A stretch of 64,000 bases of DNA from Diorhabda sublineata (GCF_026230105.1 NC_079478.1:25249653-25313652); one strand, 5' to 3'. Counted from the stretch's first letter, positions 1-12,590 are shown. Numbers and translations: made by a program. Notes: generated by a model from the sequence alone, not told the origin.

Positions 1-2030
1 GGAAATTCTTCAACACAAGCCACTTATACGATTGTGAAACTGAGACTAAGCAGAAAATAACAGATATTTTAGTGAGAATTTTTCAATAAATGTGCATATT
101 TTTCCCAACTTTATTGATAAATGCTAACTTCTCCACGTTAAAAACCTTCTTATAATAAACTTAAATCTATATTCTGCTTAATCTTGCTTAATCACTACAA
201 ATGCTTCACAAACAAAATTATCTAGATTCTCCCGCTAATCAGTTGTAGTATTCACTTTGGAAAAAATATTAAATTTCTTTCAGTTTCACAAATTAACATC
301 ATGCGTGAAATTTTTAAAGAAATCTACAGTATGGCACACTGATCAATTTGTTGATAAATGAATGTATTTTTCAATGAAAATTTGAAAAAAATAATTATAC
401 ACTCAATACTTATTTCCCATCTAACTATAGGTATTTAAAGAGTGAGCAAAAACCATTTCATCGTTCCTTTTTACTGATATAAGTGAGAAAAATCCAAAAA
501 ACGTTTTGTTTATTTCCGTTTAAAACTTATAGCCTCAACAACTTGTTGTCTGCTCGCATGACAGAAGTGATCAGTGTCACTGCTATTGTTCGAATTTTGT
601 TAACTGTACTTAAGGATATTAGAAAAATGGTTCATTTAACAGAACTGTGGAAAATAACAATTTTTCAAATTTTTGATTATAGAGATACACGGAAACAAAT
701 GGAAGAGAATTAGCAAAATAGAAAAACAGCTTCGCAAGTTTGGTCATGTAATACAAATGAAAAAATTAGGTGCCAATGCAGTGAGTGATGATACGAAATT
801 GAATATTATGCTTGATAGGGATGTTCCGGAGATCTGATTCTGATTCCGAAGAATCCGATTGATATTGAATCTTTGATTTCGACTCTGCTTCTAATACTTT
901 CAAATTGGAGGGTAGAGCCGAAGAGCGAAATACACAGCTTGTTGTTTATGCACAGGTTTATATTTTCCATGTTGAGAATAGCGCAGCGCTTTTTCTTTTT
1001 ATCACTTTTTCACTTGTAATTTCATATTTGAGAAATACGGTTCATTTAATTTGATTTTTTTTCTCACGCATGCGTTTATGATGAGTGGCGGGTTTTTATC
1101 AAATTTGTGACATTTTATGAGAACTATCATAATGGAACCAAAAATAAGCGTTGATTGCAACTTTCTCAATGAAGTATTCGCGAATACGACAAAGTGTCTT
1201 TTAAAGTGAGTATATCCTTCTGAATACCAAATAAATATTTAAATGAACTAGAAACCGAAAAGGAAAGTGCAGTACACCTCTCGAATTCAACGGCATCAAT
1301 GCAAAATATTCCGTTCCACTTTTGTAGAAGGCATTGAATTCAGACGTTTTATGCAGTTCGAGGTGTTGAATTATCAGTTAAGGAGAAGAAGATAGTTTCT
1401 TACAGAATATATTCGTGTGGAGTTGTATACAAAATTAGCAAGCAGCAACATGATTTACTGGAACAATATGACAAAATTTCATTTATAACAAATATTTGGA
1501 ATAAACCAAATTCAAACGTATCGTTATTAAGTCTAACAGCGCTGGGCATGAATGAATAATTTAATGGAGTCAAAGTTACTTAGGAATGTTAATGGAATAA
1601 GAAATCACAAATAAGAAAATTCACTGTTTTGTTTGTTAAATATAATTTACTTCTTCTAGAATCACTTTATGTGATTCTATTTACAACTTGTACAAAATTT
1701 AATTTTCCATTCATTTTCTAGTACTGAAATTAAAGAGTCTAAAAAACCTTCGTATACTTTATTTTACTAAACCGTTTCTTGTATGTACAGTCAAGGAAAA
1801 TTATTATTTAACATTATTTCAAAATAGATTTTGCTACTATTTCTCGATAGTATTAGGACTTCATGATAGATTTTGTCGTTATAAGTCTATAATACTAAAA
1901 TACGCTTATACAATTAGGACAATTGAGCTGCTAAATCTCCATTTTCCTCAAATGTACTTTGTCCATTTGTTTATTCTCTTTTCGATAGGTTAAAAACAGA
2001 AGCTAAATTCCATTGTAGCTGTCAAAAAGA
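1..2030. other. AT-rich stretch, no gene recognised
   Basis: I translated the open frames here and found no protein family signature, splice-supported exon, RNA gene or repeat shared with the rest of the window. The longest open frame (483-713) starts with GTG, has no recognisable domain and looks random. Confidence 0.5.
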
Positions 2031-2032
2031 TA

Positions 2033-2700
2033 TTGAACGAATGTACAAAGTATACCAGATCTCTCATCTGCTTCCGCTTCCGACTTCGACTTAGGTTCCG
2101 ATATAACCACCTTCGTTATATTCCTGAATTTCGAGAAAACTCACATACTTCTGGTAGAAAATTAGCCTTCTGTTCAACGTTAGCCATATATAAATCATCA
2201 CTGGATGAGAGAATAACATACAACTATTCTGAAAAAGTCAATGCTTGGACAACTATTGTTGGAAATCATATCGTAGGTGCCTTCTCGATTTATGGCATTT
2301 TAAATGAAGAGGAATATTTGGAACTGCTCCAGAATAATGTCGCACCTATTTTGTTATATTCTCATCCAGCAAACCTACAAATTTCTGCGTATATAATATG
2401 GTGTTAGCAAGATGAACCACCGTGCACCGCCTCATTACCAAATCATTGTCTGGCAGTACCTAAACCAAATTTTTCTAAATCAATGGATAAAGAGGCGCCA
2501 GTCAATAAAATGTTCAGCACGATCTCCTGAACTAACATCATTAGACTTATTTTATGAATATGTTAAAATTATTTCAATTTTTCGCCCGCATCAACATATT
2601 AACCAATTCATTCCTGTTGATTATTCTACACGTATAATACGTTGAATCTTGATGCATTAATGAGGATTGGTTCACACAATTAGAAGAATATGCCAAATGA
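2033..2700 (+). pseudogene. Decayed long-spacing DDD transposase (Tc1/mariner superfamily)
   Basis: Two open pieces (2033-2407 and 2412-2645) read as the C-terminal half of the transposase type carried intact at 40420-41486. The first contains VNAWTTIVGNHIVGAF, aligning with the VWCGILGDHIVGPF region of the intact copies. After a frameshift the second contains APPHY, then NQWIKRRQ and SARSPELTSLD, aligning with the block around the second and third catalytic acidic residues. The codons for the QD of the second catalytic block survive at about 2409-2414 but lie out of frame with what follows. The N-terminal DNA-binding part is not recognisable. It is an old, non-functional copy; no terminal repeats could be placed. 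Confidence 0.7.
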
Positions 2701-3580
2701 AACCATTTAGAAGAATTTGAACAATACATGTGGAGGAAATCCTAATTTGTGGAATTATACAGGGTATTATTTGGAAAAATACGCATTTATCAGTTACCCT
2801 GTAATTATCGGCATATTTTTGAGATGTCGTACCCTATTCTTACTGTTAATTATTTTTTTTTCTGGTAATGATGTAGCTACCAAAATTTGCCATACTACAA
2901 TCGTGAATACTTGTATACTTATTTATTGTATTTATTATTTGTTAATAACGGAAGATTATTAGATAATATCATCAATTTTTATACTAACGATCTGTAAGTG
3001 ATTTCTCATAATTTCTAGCTCTTATAATATAATTCGACATCAACTTCTGTTTCTATTTATTCAATGAGTGAAATCTAATTGGAACATTCTCCTGATTAAT
3101 TTTATGCCTGCATCAATTGATTCAGTGTTTGATCAGGATAAAAAATGGAAAACGTTGCGTGTAATACAGTAATCTCTAGTTAATTGTTCCTTTGAATATA
3201 AATGATCCTGGTATATATCCATGCGGCGTTATATTCGAGCCGCTTGTTGTTGTGGAATATATCACATAAAGATAACTGTCAAATACAAAAATTTTCACGG
3301 TTTGATTCATATGTGAGCTTTGATAATGATAGATTGTGTGGAGTTGGTCTGACTGGATTGATTATTCGATGAATCAAAAGCGTCATGCACGTGCTTCATT
3401 TGAACTGAATAGTGATTAGAGTCTGATTGAACAAAACAACAGATCGTTTTGTATTATAAATTGAAGTGGGCAATAAAATAATGATATTATTATCTTTTGT
3501 GTTGACACACAATTGATAAATTTTACATTTCAGAGTTTTATTTTATGTAACAAATGAATTGAGTTTCAAAACAAAACATA
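2700..3580. other. Intergenic AT-rich DNA, no gene recognised
   Basis: One open frame (2717-2962) is hydrophobic and has no family motif. A short imperfect palindrome with ACAGGGTA and TACCCTGT arms lies at about 2759-2803. Nothing else stands out. Confidence 0.4.
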
Positions 3581-3581
3581 T

Positions 3582-3786
3582 TTTTACGAATAAGTCCGCG
3601 ATATGAGCCCTGGAGCCGGCATGTCCGATTGAAGTGCAATTCTCAAATTCGGCGAAGGCGCGGAACATTTTATATACCCGGAACTCGTAAGATGTTCGTT
3701 TTTACATAATTTTTTATTATAACAGGCGATTTGCTTACATTGTTTCTTATGAACTAATTTCTTGTGTTCATATATGAACACCATTT
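3582..3786 (+). repeat. Partial solo LTR, forward orientation
   Basis: The sequence from about 3582 (TTTTTACGAATAAGTCCGCG) matches the 5' part of the LTRs at 10616-11033 and 16527-16899, including the AATTCGGCGAAGGCG block that corresponds to AATTCAGCGAAGGCG at about 10685. The match stops at about 3786, where an oppositely oriented copy of the same LTR begins. The 3' half is missing or too diverged to see. Confidence 0.6.
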
Positions 3787-3790
3787 CGAT

Positions 3791-4189
3791 TGTAAAGTTT
3801 TATCGTATACTCCCATATAAAATACTGCAATATTTTCCTTATTCATTTAAACCCTCAATCACAAGACTTGATCAACTCATATAATTTATTTAAATTCAAC
3901 AGTAACTTTTTACTTCTTTAATTCGGTCATTATGACATTCAATCATATACCAACTCTCGCTGCTAAACATGCACCAATTCGTAACAAAAAAAATTTCTCC
4001 AATAATTCTAGAACGTCAACAAACAAACAAATAAATAAAAAGGCCTTCCTAGAAACTGGTTAGACTGTGATATGTAAAGAAACAATATAAAACACTGTCT
4101 TCCCAGCGCATTCACCATTTTAGTAGTATCCTTCATTATAACCGGATAGAGCTGGCTTCTCGGTTAATGTCATGGACGAGGTCATAACA
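3791..4189 (-). repeat. Solo LTR, reverse orientation (~399 bp)
   Basis: Read on the minus strand this runs from TGTTATG to TTACA, so it keeps TG...CA ends. It shares with the 10616 copy the blocks CCGGTTATAATG (minus-strand sense, near 4140), GGAAGGCC (near 4045) and GAGGGTTTAAAT (near 3850). It abuts the forward partial LTR at 3582-3786, so the pair forms an inverted arrangement. I found no matching flanking 4-bp duplication, which suggests rearrangement after insertion. Confidence 0.65.
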
Positions 4190-5320
4190 ATACTTTGTAT
4201 TATTGTGAATCAGAATGCGAGAAACAATAACTTTTGAAATATTTTCCATCAGAATATTCTTCATTATGTTTAATATATATTACCAAACCATATTAGTTGT
4301 CGGATTTTTCCTACATATTTTTCCGCTAATTTGGGTAAGTCTCTATTGTAATTTGTCAGTTCATTTTGCAATTATAGTTACAAGCAACGGAAATTATAAT
4401 ATGAAAAGATTTTAATTCCGAAACTTCATTTTCCAATATTGGGCTCAGTCCAATAGATAGGGAAATTTCTAATTAAATCATGAAAGGTTTGAAACAACTG
4501 AACCTACCTAACCATAACTTCTCGTAAAAATAGTGATGCGTTTTTTTTCTCACAAATATGGTTTCAATAACTCTTTTCTCGATAATTTATTGATATCATT
4601 ATTTAAAACGAAACTTAATATTAACACTTTGAGTAACAGAAAGTTTATATTTACAACACTAACAAGAACTTCGTGTTGATAACTGGATGATTCAAATTAA
4701 ATGAAAAATGCCTCCAACAATCTACTTCAATATTTCCAAACCTTTTTTGTGCCAATTTGATATCTGTTTCCTCACTAAGTCATCGCTCCTTTTATATCAA
4801 ATAAAATTTCAAATGACTCATCATTTTTTATTTCTGCGAGTTCCCTCTATCCCTTCAACTCCCTGAATTAAGAATTTGAGAAATTTGAAAACAAACCTAC
4901 TTTGATACTAAATCTATACTATACTATAAATACACATGTGGCTTTGAATGAAACAAATGCTTCACTTGTTGTTTAACTACTTTCGAGTCGGATGTGGCTC
5001 TTGCGAGCTTCATTTTTTGCTAGGAATCATCGGACCACAAATTTTTCACGATTCACATCGACCTTCTTCATGAATTAAAGTTCTTTGATTCAAATGCGTT
5101 GACTACCGAGATTTTAGAGCATCCGAGGATCCGCGAGGGAGCCTATCGTCTGCTGTAAGGAAGTTAACTTGAAGCCAAAAATTCAATTGATAATTTGGTC
5201 TCGTCAAACGAATTCATGAATGAAATGAATTCATTTGCCACAATTATTTGAGAATTTGCTTTTTTCTTTTAATTTTGACATCGAGTCGAGTCCATTTTCG
5301 AATTGCCCCTTTCACAATGA
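4190..5320. other. Intergenic DNA, no gene recognised
   Basis: No coding exon or repeat boundary can be supported. The part near 4960-5320 may belong to the non-autonomous element whose hAT-like end lies at 5324-5366, but the opposite end was not found. Confidence 0.35.
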
Positions 5321-5323
5321 AAT

Positions 5324-5366
5324 TGGCCCCTGTGGGGCGTGAGCCCTACGTTGGGAATCACCGATC
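5324..5366 (-). repeat. hAT-like transposon terminus
   Basis: Read on the minus strand, this begins with a CGGTGATTCCCAACG-type end followed by GGGCTCACGCCCCAC. It resembles the CAGNGNTTCCCAA consensus terminus common in insect hAT elements and hAT-derived MITEs. No hAT transposase was recognised next to it, and the partner terminus and 8-bp target duplication were not found, so it is probably a fragment. Confidence 0.45.
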
Positions 5367-5369
5367 TGA

Positions 5370-6865
5370 TCTACTTCATATTTTCATAAAATTGGTCGGG
5401 ACAAATTCTTTTCGTTTCAATATATAAATGAGATAGATTGATAAAATAATTCAAAATTATCCATTCATTTTCTTTCGATGAAACTCTCATTATTTCCATT
5501 TTCTTATAATAAAAAGTCATCTCTGGTGTTTTAGTGTGAAGATGAATTCATTGAAATAGTTGCATAATGTGCGTATCCAATTTTCATACCATCTGACGGC
5601 TATACGCATACAAATGTAGTATGAAAGCAGTTAACCCTGTTGATAAATCGCCCTAGAGGATTTTTTTTATTCCTCTCGTTCATAGTGAAACGTAACCAAT
5701 GTGTTTGTATGTTCTGTGAAAATATACATCACGTCAGCCCATTTTCCAATACGCTATTCGAATTGAGATATGATGTCGCCCTTTTAGTTTGATATTTTCA
5801 ATACCTTACGAAAATATTTTCCTGTCGTATATTAGTGTTCTTGTTGAATATGTAGCGTAATTCTTTTTTTACATTACACTTCAATCTCATCGATACATAA
5901 TAAATTTAATATTATGAATGGACTAATTTCCACTCCTAACTATCTGAGTTCTCGTAAGACGCTTTCATCAAAATGCTATACTGATATGACCTTCCAATCC
6001 TCTCGTCATGAATTTTAGCTTTTAAGACTTTTTCTCTTAGAAAACACACAAATATGCCAAAATTTATATAATCATACAATGTTTCATTAGACAGCTGCCG
6101 CTTAAGAGTGTACCTAAGTATATATCATCTGAATCAGTTTCCCTTTATTTTGAAAAGAGAAATTTCTATTCAGTAATACGTTCTTCATTATACAAATAAG
6201 CGTACTTATTATTCTCTTCAACAATTTGTAACTTCCTATATTTCATTTATCTCGAAACTCTGGAAAAATCTTCATTAAAAAGGTACTTCCTTGAATTTTT
6301 TCACATTTTTTGGAATCAGCAATGGGTTAAAAAAAGATGTTTAAAGGAAATGGAACCTAGAATTCAATTCAGAAATCTTCAAGTATGTAACTCTAGATAT
6401 TCAGTTCTTTGAATATTTCATATCAAAGCAATTTTAGTATGTTAATACCGCTCTAGCGTTTACTTTGAATATAACATATACAAGTATCGTCAAGATGGAG
6501 GATACAGACATAAAATATTGCGCCACTTTCCCAATTCATCGCTTAGTCTCTATTTTTTCTGTACATCATCTTAGCAATATTATATGTTCAGTATCTTCTT
6601 GTGCCTGATATATGTTTTAAATTCTCTGCCTCGTCGAGAAATTGAATTCGTATTGAATCAGTGGCTGTCACATCTCCAGCTACTTTTCCACTTTTCCTCA
6701 TTGTCACTTCTTGATATGGGAAATTTGTCAATTACGGGCGGTTTAATAATAAGTTTAAAGAGAGCTTCAAGTTTGCAGTTTCCATTAAATTAAGTCATGC
6801 GGCTCAAATTTGTCATGCGAACATAGGTTATATTTGAATTCTAAGCTGACCCGGCCGTCTTTTTA
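5370..6865. other. Intergenic AT-rich DNA, no gene recognised
   Basis: Open frames such as 6584-6793 lack family motifs. No splice-supported exon or repeat was identified. Confidence 0.4.
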
Positions 6866-6869
6866 TTAA

Positions 6870-7220
6870 GTTTTAGAAAGTTCATGGCATCGTTCAATAT
6901 TAAGTTCGAGCTCAAGCTCATCCGAAGATGAAAATATAATGTCCGAAGAAGAAATATATATCGACATACGACGACTTGGATTTTTTCGAATAACGTAGCC
7001 CATAAACACCAAACAAGATTCCCTTCATTGGTTATCTTATTGTACTATGCAATTTTAGCGTGACTTCAATGTTCTGCAAGTAGAATAGTGCGGAGAGTAT
7101 GTGAAGCACGATTCAGCCCGACGTTATCAGATTGCCTCGTAATATGCGTGAAATGGGTGAAATGTCTTTGGCAATAGCCAATTTCTCGTTAACAATAGGT
7201 GCAATCGATTCTTTCAACAG
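6870..7220 (+). pseudogene. PIF/Harbinger-like transposase relic
   Basis: Two frames around 7070-7215 give pieces that read like the region leading to the first catalytic acidic residue of PIF/Harbinger transposases: SRIVRRVCEARFSP in one frame, then IRLPRNMREMGEMSLA and TIGAIDSF in another. Family knowledge: these proteins carry a TASRIVRRVS...FIRLPR...IGAIDGTH stretch in which the Asp after GAI is catalytic. Here Asp is kept but the following GTH is lost, and at least one frameshift separates the pieces. Upstream text is too degraded to assign. The identification rests on a short stretch and is moderate. Confidence 0.45.
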
Positions 7221-7224
7221 CTTA

Positions 7225-7320
7225 AAGGACCCTTTAGTTAAGAAACCATTACAAATCGGTTATGGGACTACTTTACTTTAACAACTAAGTTAAAGGGCCT
7301 TATAATCTTAAGGAACCTTC
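7225..7320. repeat. Imperfect inverted repeat with CCCTTTAGTTAA arms
   Basis: ACCCTTTAGTTAAG near 7230 is imperfectly mirrored by AACTAAGTTAAAGGG near 7280. The position, directly downstream of the PIF/Harbinger-like relic, suggests it may derive from that element's subterminal region, but this is inference. Confidence 0.35.
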
Positions 7321-7329
7321 AGTTGAAGT

Positions 7330-8018
7330 GTCAGTAGAGAGGGGATTATGAAACCGGTCGCTAGAGTATTTTTTACTGTGCCTTAGCATATCTTCAAACT
7401 ATTAATGTTGTAAAGATTGTAAAGTAGCACTCGTTACTCTTTTTTTAACGAAAACACGATATATTCCACGTTAGCTATGATTTTAAAAATATATGTTTTT
7501 TAGTTACGTCTTAATCTTTTGCTTCAACTTTTTTATTCACCACTATACGTTTTTATATGGTATATGCATTAGAGAAATATTATTTCGATAGCCCAAATTT
7601 AGTAACTACTAAAAACACTGAATGGAGGATAGTCATCAAAAGATGAATAAATATGTACACGAAATAAACACAAGAAAGGTAATATTTGATTTGTTGAGAT
7701 GAACACGATGTAATAAATATAATGGAACTTTATCAATCATTACCAGTACTTAGTTGGAGTAATTACGACAATATGAAAATAGATAAAAAAGGCAGCTGTA
7801 TATTTTTACTACTGCTCCTAAAATGTCCCTGGCAAATGTCAATGACATAATATGAAAATTCCTTTTTTCTCCCTCAGAGTATACCAATTTCAAATTAAAT
7901 AATCAATTGAGGTAAAAAAAATAATGTGTAAACCTATTCATTGCAATTATATTTCTGCTCCTCTATATATGGACAAAAAAGTTATTTTTATATATTTATA
8001 TATTATTATATTATTTTA
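7330..8018. other. Intergenic AT-rich DNA
   Basis: No coding potential recognised. It leads into the 3' end of the mariner relic on the minus strand. Confidence 0.4.
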
Positions 8019-8953
8019 TTACTCAACATATTCTCCCTTTAATTGGATACATTTATTACAGTGAACCTGCAACGTTTCAAAAAAAAATTGTTTCTTGTTA
8101 CTCTGCAAATCAGAACTCCACAGCTTTTATTAACTTCTCGCTGGAAGAAACGACTTTTCAAACTTTTTTTCAGTTGAGGAAAGAGATGATAATCGGACGG
8201 AGCCAAATCTTGTGAATAAAGGGGGTGTTCTAGTAATTCAAACCCCAAATCACGAATTTTTTGCATGGCAACATGAGATTTATGTGCATTGGCGTTGTCT
8301 TGCAAAAACAAAACAACTTTCGATAGCTTTCCGCGCCTTTTCTTTTTAATTTTCTCCCGTATAGTGGTCAGTAATGTCCAATAGTTATCTCCAGTTATTG
8401 TTCTACCGTTATCCAAAAAATCAATCATGATTACTAAATGGCAATCCCAAAAATTTGAGCAAGATCTTTTCCAGCAAATTTTTTGATACGAAATTTCTTA
8501 GGTCCTGGAGAATCAGAGTGTTGCCATTCCATCGATTGTTGCTCTCTTTCTGGATCGTAGAAATGTATTTAAGTCTCATCCATAGTAACAATTCGGTTTA
8601 AGAAGTCTACATCGTTTTCAAATCAAGCACACATCGAACGCGATGCTTCTACCCTTGCACGTTTTTGGTCAACAATCAAACATGAGGATCCATTTTGCAG
8701 CAATTTTTCTCATGTCCAAATTGACGTGAACTATATGATGAACGCGTTCGTATAAAATATCATCTTCAATGGAAACTTTATCTCTTTCGGAGCTTGCAGT
8801 CCAATTTTCCACGGTCGCATACGAAGAACATTGATCTCTAAGGGAATTAAGCGATTCTTCGTAAATCTGCTTACCTCTTAACCCTTTTAAATACTGGTAC
8901 TTGATGATGGCTCGATACTCCAGTTTTTCGATTCTCATAATTTCGATGGACAT
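8019..8953 (-). pseudogene. Dead mariner transposase (DD34D)
   Basis: Read on the minus strand from ATG at 8953. The N-terminal helix-turn-helix half (8953-8669) begins MSIEIMRIEKLEYRAIIKYQ. The middle (about 8660-8430) keeps VTMDET, the first catalytic Asp, followed directly by a stop where family members have Trp, then IHFYDPERE. The C-terminal half (8428-8039) keeps FLQDNANAHKSH (second Asp) and SQDLAPSDYHLF (third Asp). I count 34 residues between the second and third Asp, the diagnostic mariner spacing. The normal C-terminus (CIQLKGEYVE) survives in another frame at about 8060-8020. At least three frameshifts plus a nonsense codon make it inactive. Terminal repeats were not located. Confidence 0.85.
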
Positions 8954-8959
8954 ATTTTT

Positions 8960-10614
8960 TCTTTTAATTTATTGCGTAACTCTGGTTTACTTTTTTGAGG
9001 TCAAACTTTACACTAACACTTCTAATACGTTATTGATAGATAGATATAGATATCAATACATCCTCGTATGGGTCCCAGCTAATGTGATAGAATGTGAGAG
9101 AAATATGAGATATGTTTGATAGTATTTGAGTTTTTTTGTTAGTAATCTATCCAAATGAAGTCCCAATTTCATCAGTTTTCTCTTGAGAAATCTTTACGTC
9201 CTTAGTAAGTACGGGCAACCTCGATATAGATTGGTCAAAGTTCACTCGGAAGACCGATGCCCATCGTGTTTCCCTTTTTTTTCATGATTTCAAAACTTAG
9301 TTAACTTGTAGTCAACACATCTGTTTCTCTTTTATAGCTCATTGTTAGGCAATCCAGAATGGAGTTTTTCACTGTTTCTATTTCTTGTTCTGCTAATTTT
9401 TCGAGCCAATCTACTATGTTCTCCTCCGACATTTGACGCCATTTTTCCTTCAAGTCTGATGCTCTATGATCTCTTCTTCTCCGTTACACTCCGAGTCATC
9501 TGTGAAGATTGAGACTTCTTCATCCTTTATGATAGATTTTTCATACCACTCTTCTCTTGTAGGGATGATAATTTTTATCCTTCTCTAAACGATTATTATA
9601 ATGGAAAATATGTGGTTATGCGGCGAAGTTCGAGAGACGTGGCTACAAAATCCATACCGTGCAATAATTTTGAATGGTATGTATAAGGAGATGTTCATGG
9701 CTAGCTGGAAAAAGTCGTATACAGAATTGCACGAAACATTTCACTTCGATAAAATTTTTCTGCAACAAAGAACTGAAACTCACTCTCGGAAATTCAAATT
9801 TCACCATCCTTTTGTTTTTATTTCTTATTTATGTGGTTATTGTTAACTGTGTTCATTTGATACAAAAAATTACAAATACCTTTTTTTTAGGGTGAAATAT
9901 CATATGTTAAAAATGTTCCCCCTCAACTTGGCTGGCCTCCTGGTAATCGTGAAATCAAATATCGGTACGATATTTTCAATTCTGAATGAGTCCATTCTAT
10001 TGGAAATCGCAGTCTGGGCTGGAAACTGAAAATTGCATTAGTTTACTATGTTTACAACTAATAATGCAGTCCACAGCAACATTCTCTGGTGAAAAGTAAA
10101 AATCGAAACAAAGATAATTGATTGCCAAACAATTATTGAACACTAGATAGAAAAAGAAAAATGTTATTACATTTTCTGTACTGTTTTTTGGTATTTATGT
10201 ATAAGTTGGCTATGTTTTCCGCATTTCTGTATGTAATTGCATTGAAACGTCTAGTTCGTTATACAGTGGAATCTCAATAAAATATAGTCGAAGAGAAACG
10301 TTAAATAATTTGGGTTGTATAGGTTTTTACTCACTGAGGATTAAAGCTAAATACATTTTATTGGTTTATATTTTTACTTCCAGAGGATCGATTATGAGCT
10401 TTCTTTAGGACTTATAAGGATAGACGAGCTAGGTGGAATGTGAATGAAACTTTGAAATCTTAAAATGTACTCGTACATACGTACTTCATTTTACATTTGA
10501 ATAAAAAAGAACAAACGTCATACTCTGTATTACTTCTTTTAGTTTTCGTTTTGAATAAATTTTAACTCATAGTGTGCAAAGAGTTACTCCTGGAACGAAG
10601 GCTAAAAGCTACTA
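8960..10614. other. Intergenic DNA, no gene recognised
   Basis: Open frames at 8901-9119, 9601-9846 and 9674-9895 have no recognised family and no splice context. No repeat shared with the rest of the window was seen. Confidence 0.35.
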
Positions 10615-10615
10615 A

Positions 10616-11033
10616 TATTTACATACTCCTTGGAACTAGTTTCCGACATGAAACCGGCCCTGTCCGGTTATAATGGAATTCTAAAATTCAGCGAAGGCGT
10701 GGCACATTTGATATACTTTTTTCAAACTTGCGGAATTCGTTTGATGTTTGTTTACATTGTTTGTTTTGAATTACTTTCTAGGAAGGCCTTCTTATTTATA
10801 TGTTTTGCCTCTTTATTTTCTAGAATTTGAAACTTCTTTTTGGATATATAAACGAGTTTATGTAGCGTAGTCAGTTTATTCTATAATAAATAGTCAAATT
10901 ATATGAGTTAAGGATTAGTGATAAGTTGATTATAATAAGTTGGATGAGGGTTTAAATAAATTAAGCACGTAAGAGGCAGTGTTCATAATATTTATCCCTC
11001 GATTAGAAAGAGTGTAAATAAATAAAAATTACA
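10616..11033 (+). repeat. Solo LTR (~418 bp)
   Basis: Shares with the copy at 16527-16899 the CCGGCCCTGTCC block, AAAATTCAGCGAA, and the end block of AACGTAAGAG-type sequence followed by GAGTGT(A/G)AAT and a terminal TTACA. The 5' terminus is less clear (about 10616, TTTACATACTCC). It contains a TATA box and initiator at the expected spacing. No internal retrotransposon region or second LTR is adjacent, so it is a solo LTR. The superfamily is not certain; length and ends fit a Ty3/gypsy-like element. Confidence 0.6.
10845..10877 (+). promoter_or_regulatory. LTR core promoter: TATA box plus initiator
   Basis: TATATAAA at 10845-10852 is followed by TCAGTTT at 10871-10877. The initiator A lies 28 bp downstream of the first T, the classic insect TATA-to-start spacing. 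The copy at 16527 keeps a weaker version (ATATACAAAG, then GCGCAGTTAG). Activity is inferred only. Confidence 0.5.
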
Positions 11034-11039
11034 ATACAA

Positions 11040-12340
11040 ATGAGTCACTTAACTTAGAACTTTGTCTATCGTTTACATTTAAAGCCATTTGGTAACCACG
11101 TGTATGTGAGCAATGGACAAGAACAATGGTCTGCATGGATCCAATTTTATTGCTCATTCCTTAAGAATGAGCTTTGAGCTACTGAGGTGCGAAGCTCAAT
11201 TTATTAATTACAAAAAGATTTTGGTTTCCGGGGGAAGGAAACACAAGATTTTATGTATTTGTAGAGATTATCACGTTAACGAGGCTCAAGTTATCAAGTT
11301 TCTACTGTATATGTTGAAGTGTTATATCAAATAAGAACGGTACCCTTAGAAAAATTGCTATCTTAATATTGGTGGTATGTGGGAATAAAAGGAGAAGTTA
11401 CGTAGGTACTTCATTTGATGCCATTTCTTCGAAAAATTTCATTTCATACGGTATTATAGGATATTTTACAAATTTGAAGAACATGATGATACATTCAGGA
11501 ACTTTTTCAGAAGTAGCAGCCCACATATTATGTTGCTTGTGATCGAATATGTCGGAAGTTTTGAAGAAAAACAAAATACCAACTATATAAAGCGAAAATT
11601 GTCCAAAAGGTTCTGGTAGATGAATAACAGAAATTAGACACAAAAAGGGAATGTATGGTTAGTTCTCATCAATAACAAGATAATCGTTCAATACTTTTAT
11701 GATGAACCTCTGCACCTGTAGGTTACTTGGACTTTCTGAGACTTAAATCAGTAACTACTCCAGTTTCCTAAGTAGAAGTAGATCCACATATCTCCATGGT
11801 TTCAACCATGGTTTCAATCCAAACTTAAGACCATTCTCTCACATTTTAATGGGATACCTGAAAGACGAGGGTTACAAAAAATAGACTAGCTAATATTGAG
11901 AAGACAAAAAACAGAATTGGAGTGGAATCGAAAAACATGCCAGGTTAGGCTATTCGGAAATCCATATTTGGGTTTTATTATTTGAGAATGTGGCAAGTGA
12001 AGGGTGGAAGACATTTTCGTCATCCGCCTATAGAACAAACAACAGTTTAATTCCCAGAACCGCAAGGAATGATCATCAAATTGTTGTTTGCTTTATACCT
12101 AGGCATCCAATAGCTGAGTGCTCATACTTATTTAACTTTGAAAGACAGGATCGTATACTGATTAGACTGAAAAATTAAAAGAAACGAAAGCCCTCTGTCC
12201 CAATTTTTCTAAATATATCAGTTTTATCGATGAGGTGTCATTTAAGCGACAAGAAATTTTCATTTCACATAATGCTTATTAATTAATAATAATAATAATT
12301 AGAAACCCCATCAATACTTCAAACCAGCATCGGTTATTAC
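11040..12340. other. Intergenic DNA, no gene recognised
   Basis: A minus-strand open frame at 11398-11643 is moderately hydrophobic but carries no diagnostic motif. Other open frames (11113-11334, 11990-12178) look random. Confidence 0.35.
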
Positions 12341-12344
12341 TTCA

Positions 12345-12590
12345 TAATTTCCAAATCGAAATATTCCGAGTACGGTACACAGTATCGAGTTTTATCAAGA
12401 TTATGTTTTTGGTGTAAAAATAAATAAATCTAATATTGAAAAAGTTGTCTTCAATACCTCTTGATATGAACCTTGTAACTGTCGACTTCTATCAGAATCA
12501 GACATAAAAAATAAATATTTTTCACAGAAACAAACCCCAAATATTTTCCAGTTTTCTGACGGGATCACCTTTTCCAAATCTACTCAAATT
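12345..12590 (+). repeat. Dispersed repeat, copy 1 (truncated)
   Basis: Shares with 33285-33630 the blocks AAATATTCCGA, CGGTACA..GTATCGAGTTTT, TTTTGGTGTAAAA, AATAAATCTAATATTGAAAA, TCAGACATAAAAA and AAACCCCAAATATTTT in the same order. A third copy lies inverted at 49388-49760. The element is non-coding. The copy here is shortened relative to the 33285 copy. Confidence 0.7.

Noticed and set aside
9480..9570. Minus-strand EEWYEKSIIKDEEVSIFTDD, considered as a LINE RNase H start
   Set aside because: Only one short motif resembling the TDGS block; the following acidic residues were not found.
11398..11643. Minus-strand hydrophobic frame, considered as an odorant-receptor exon
   Set aside because: No diagnostic C-terminal receptor motif, no splice partners, and composition alone explains it.
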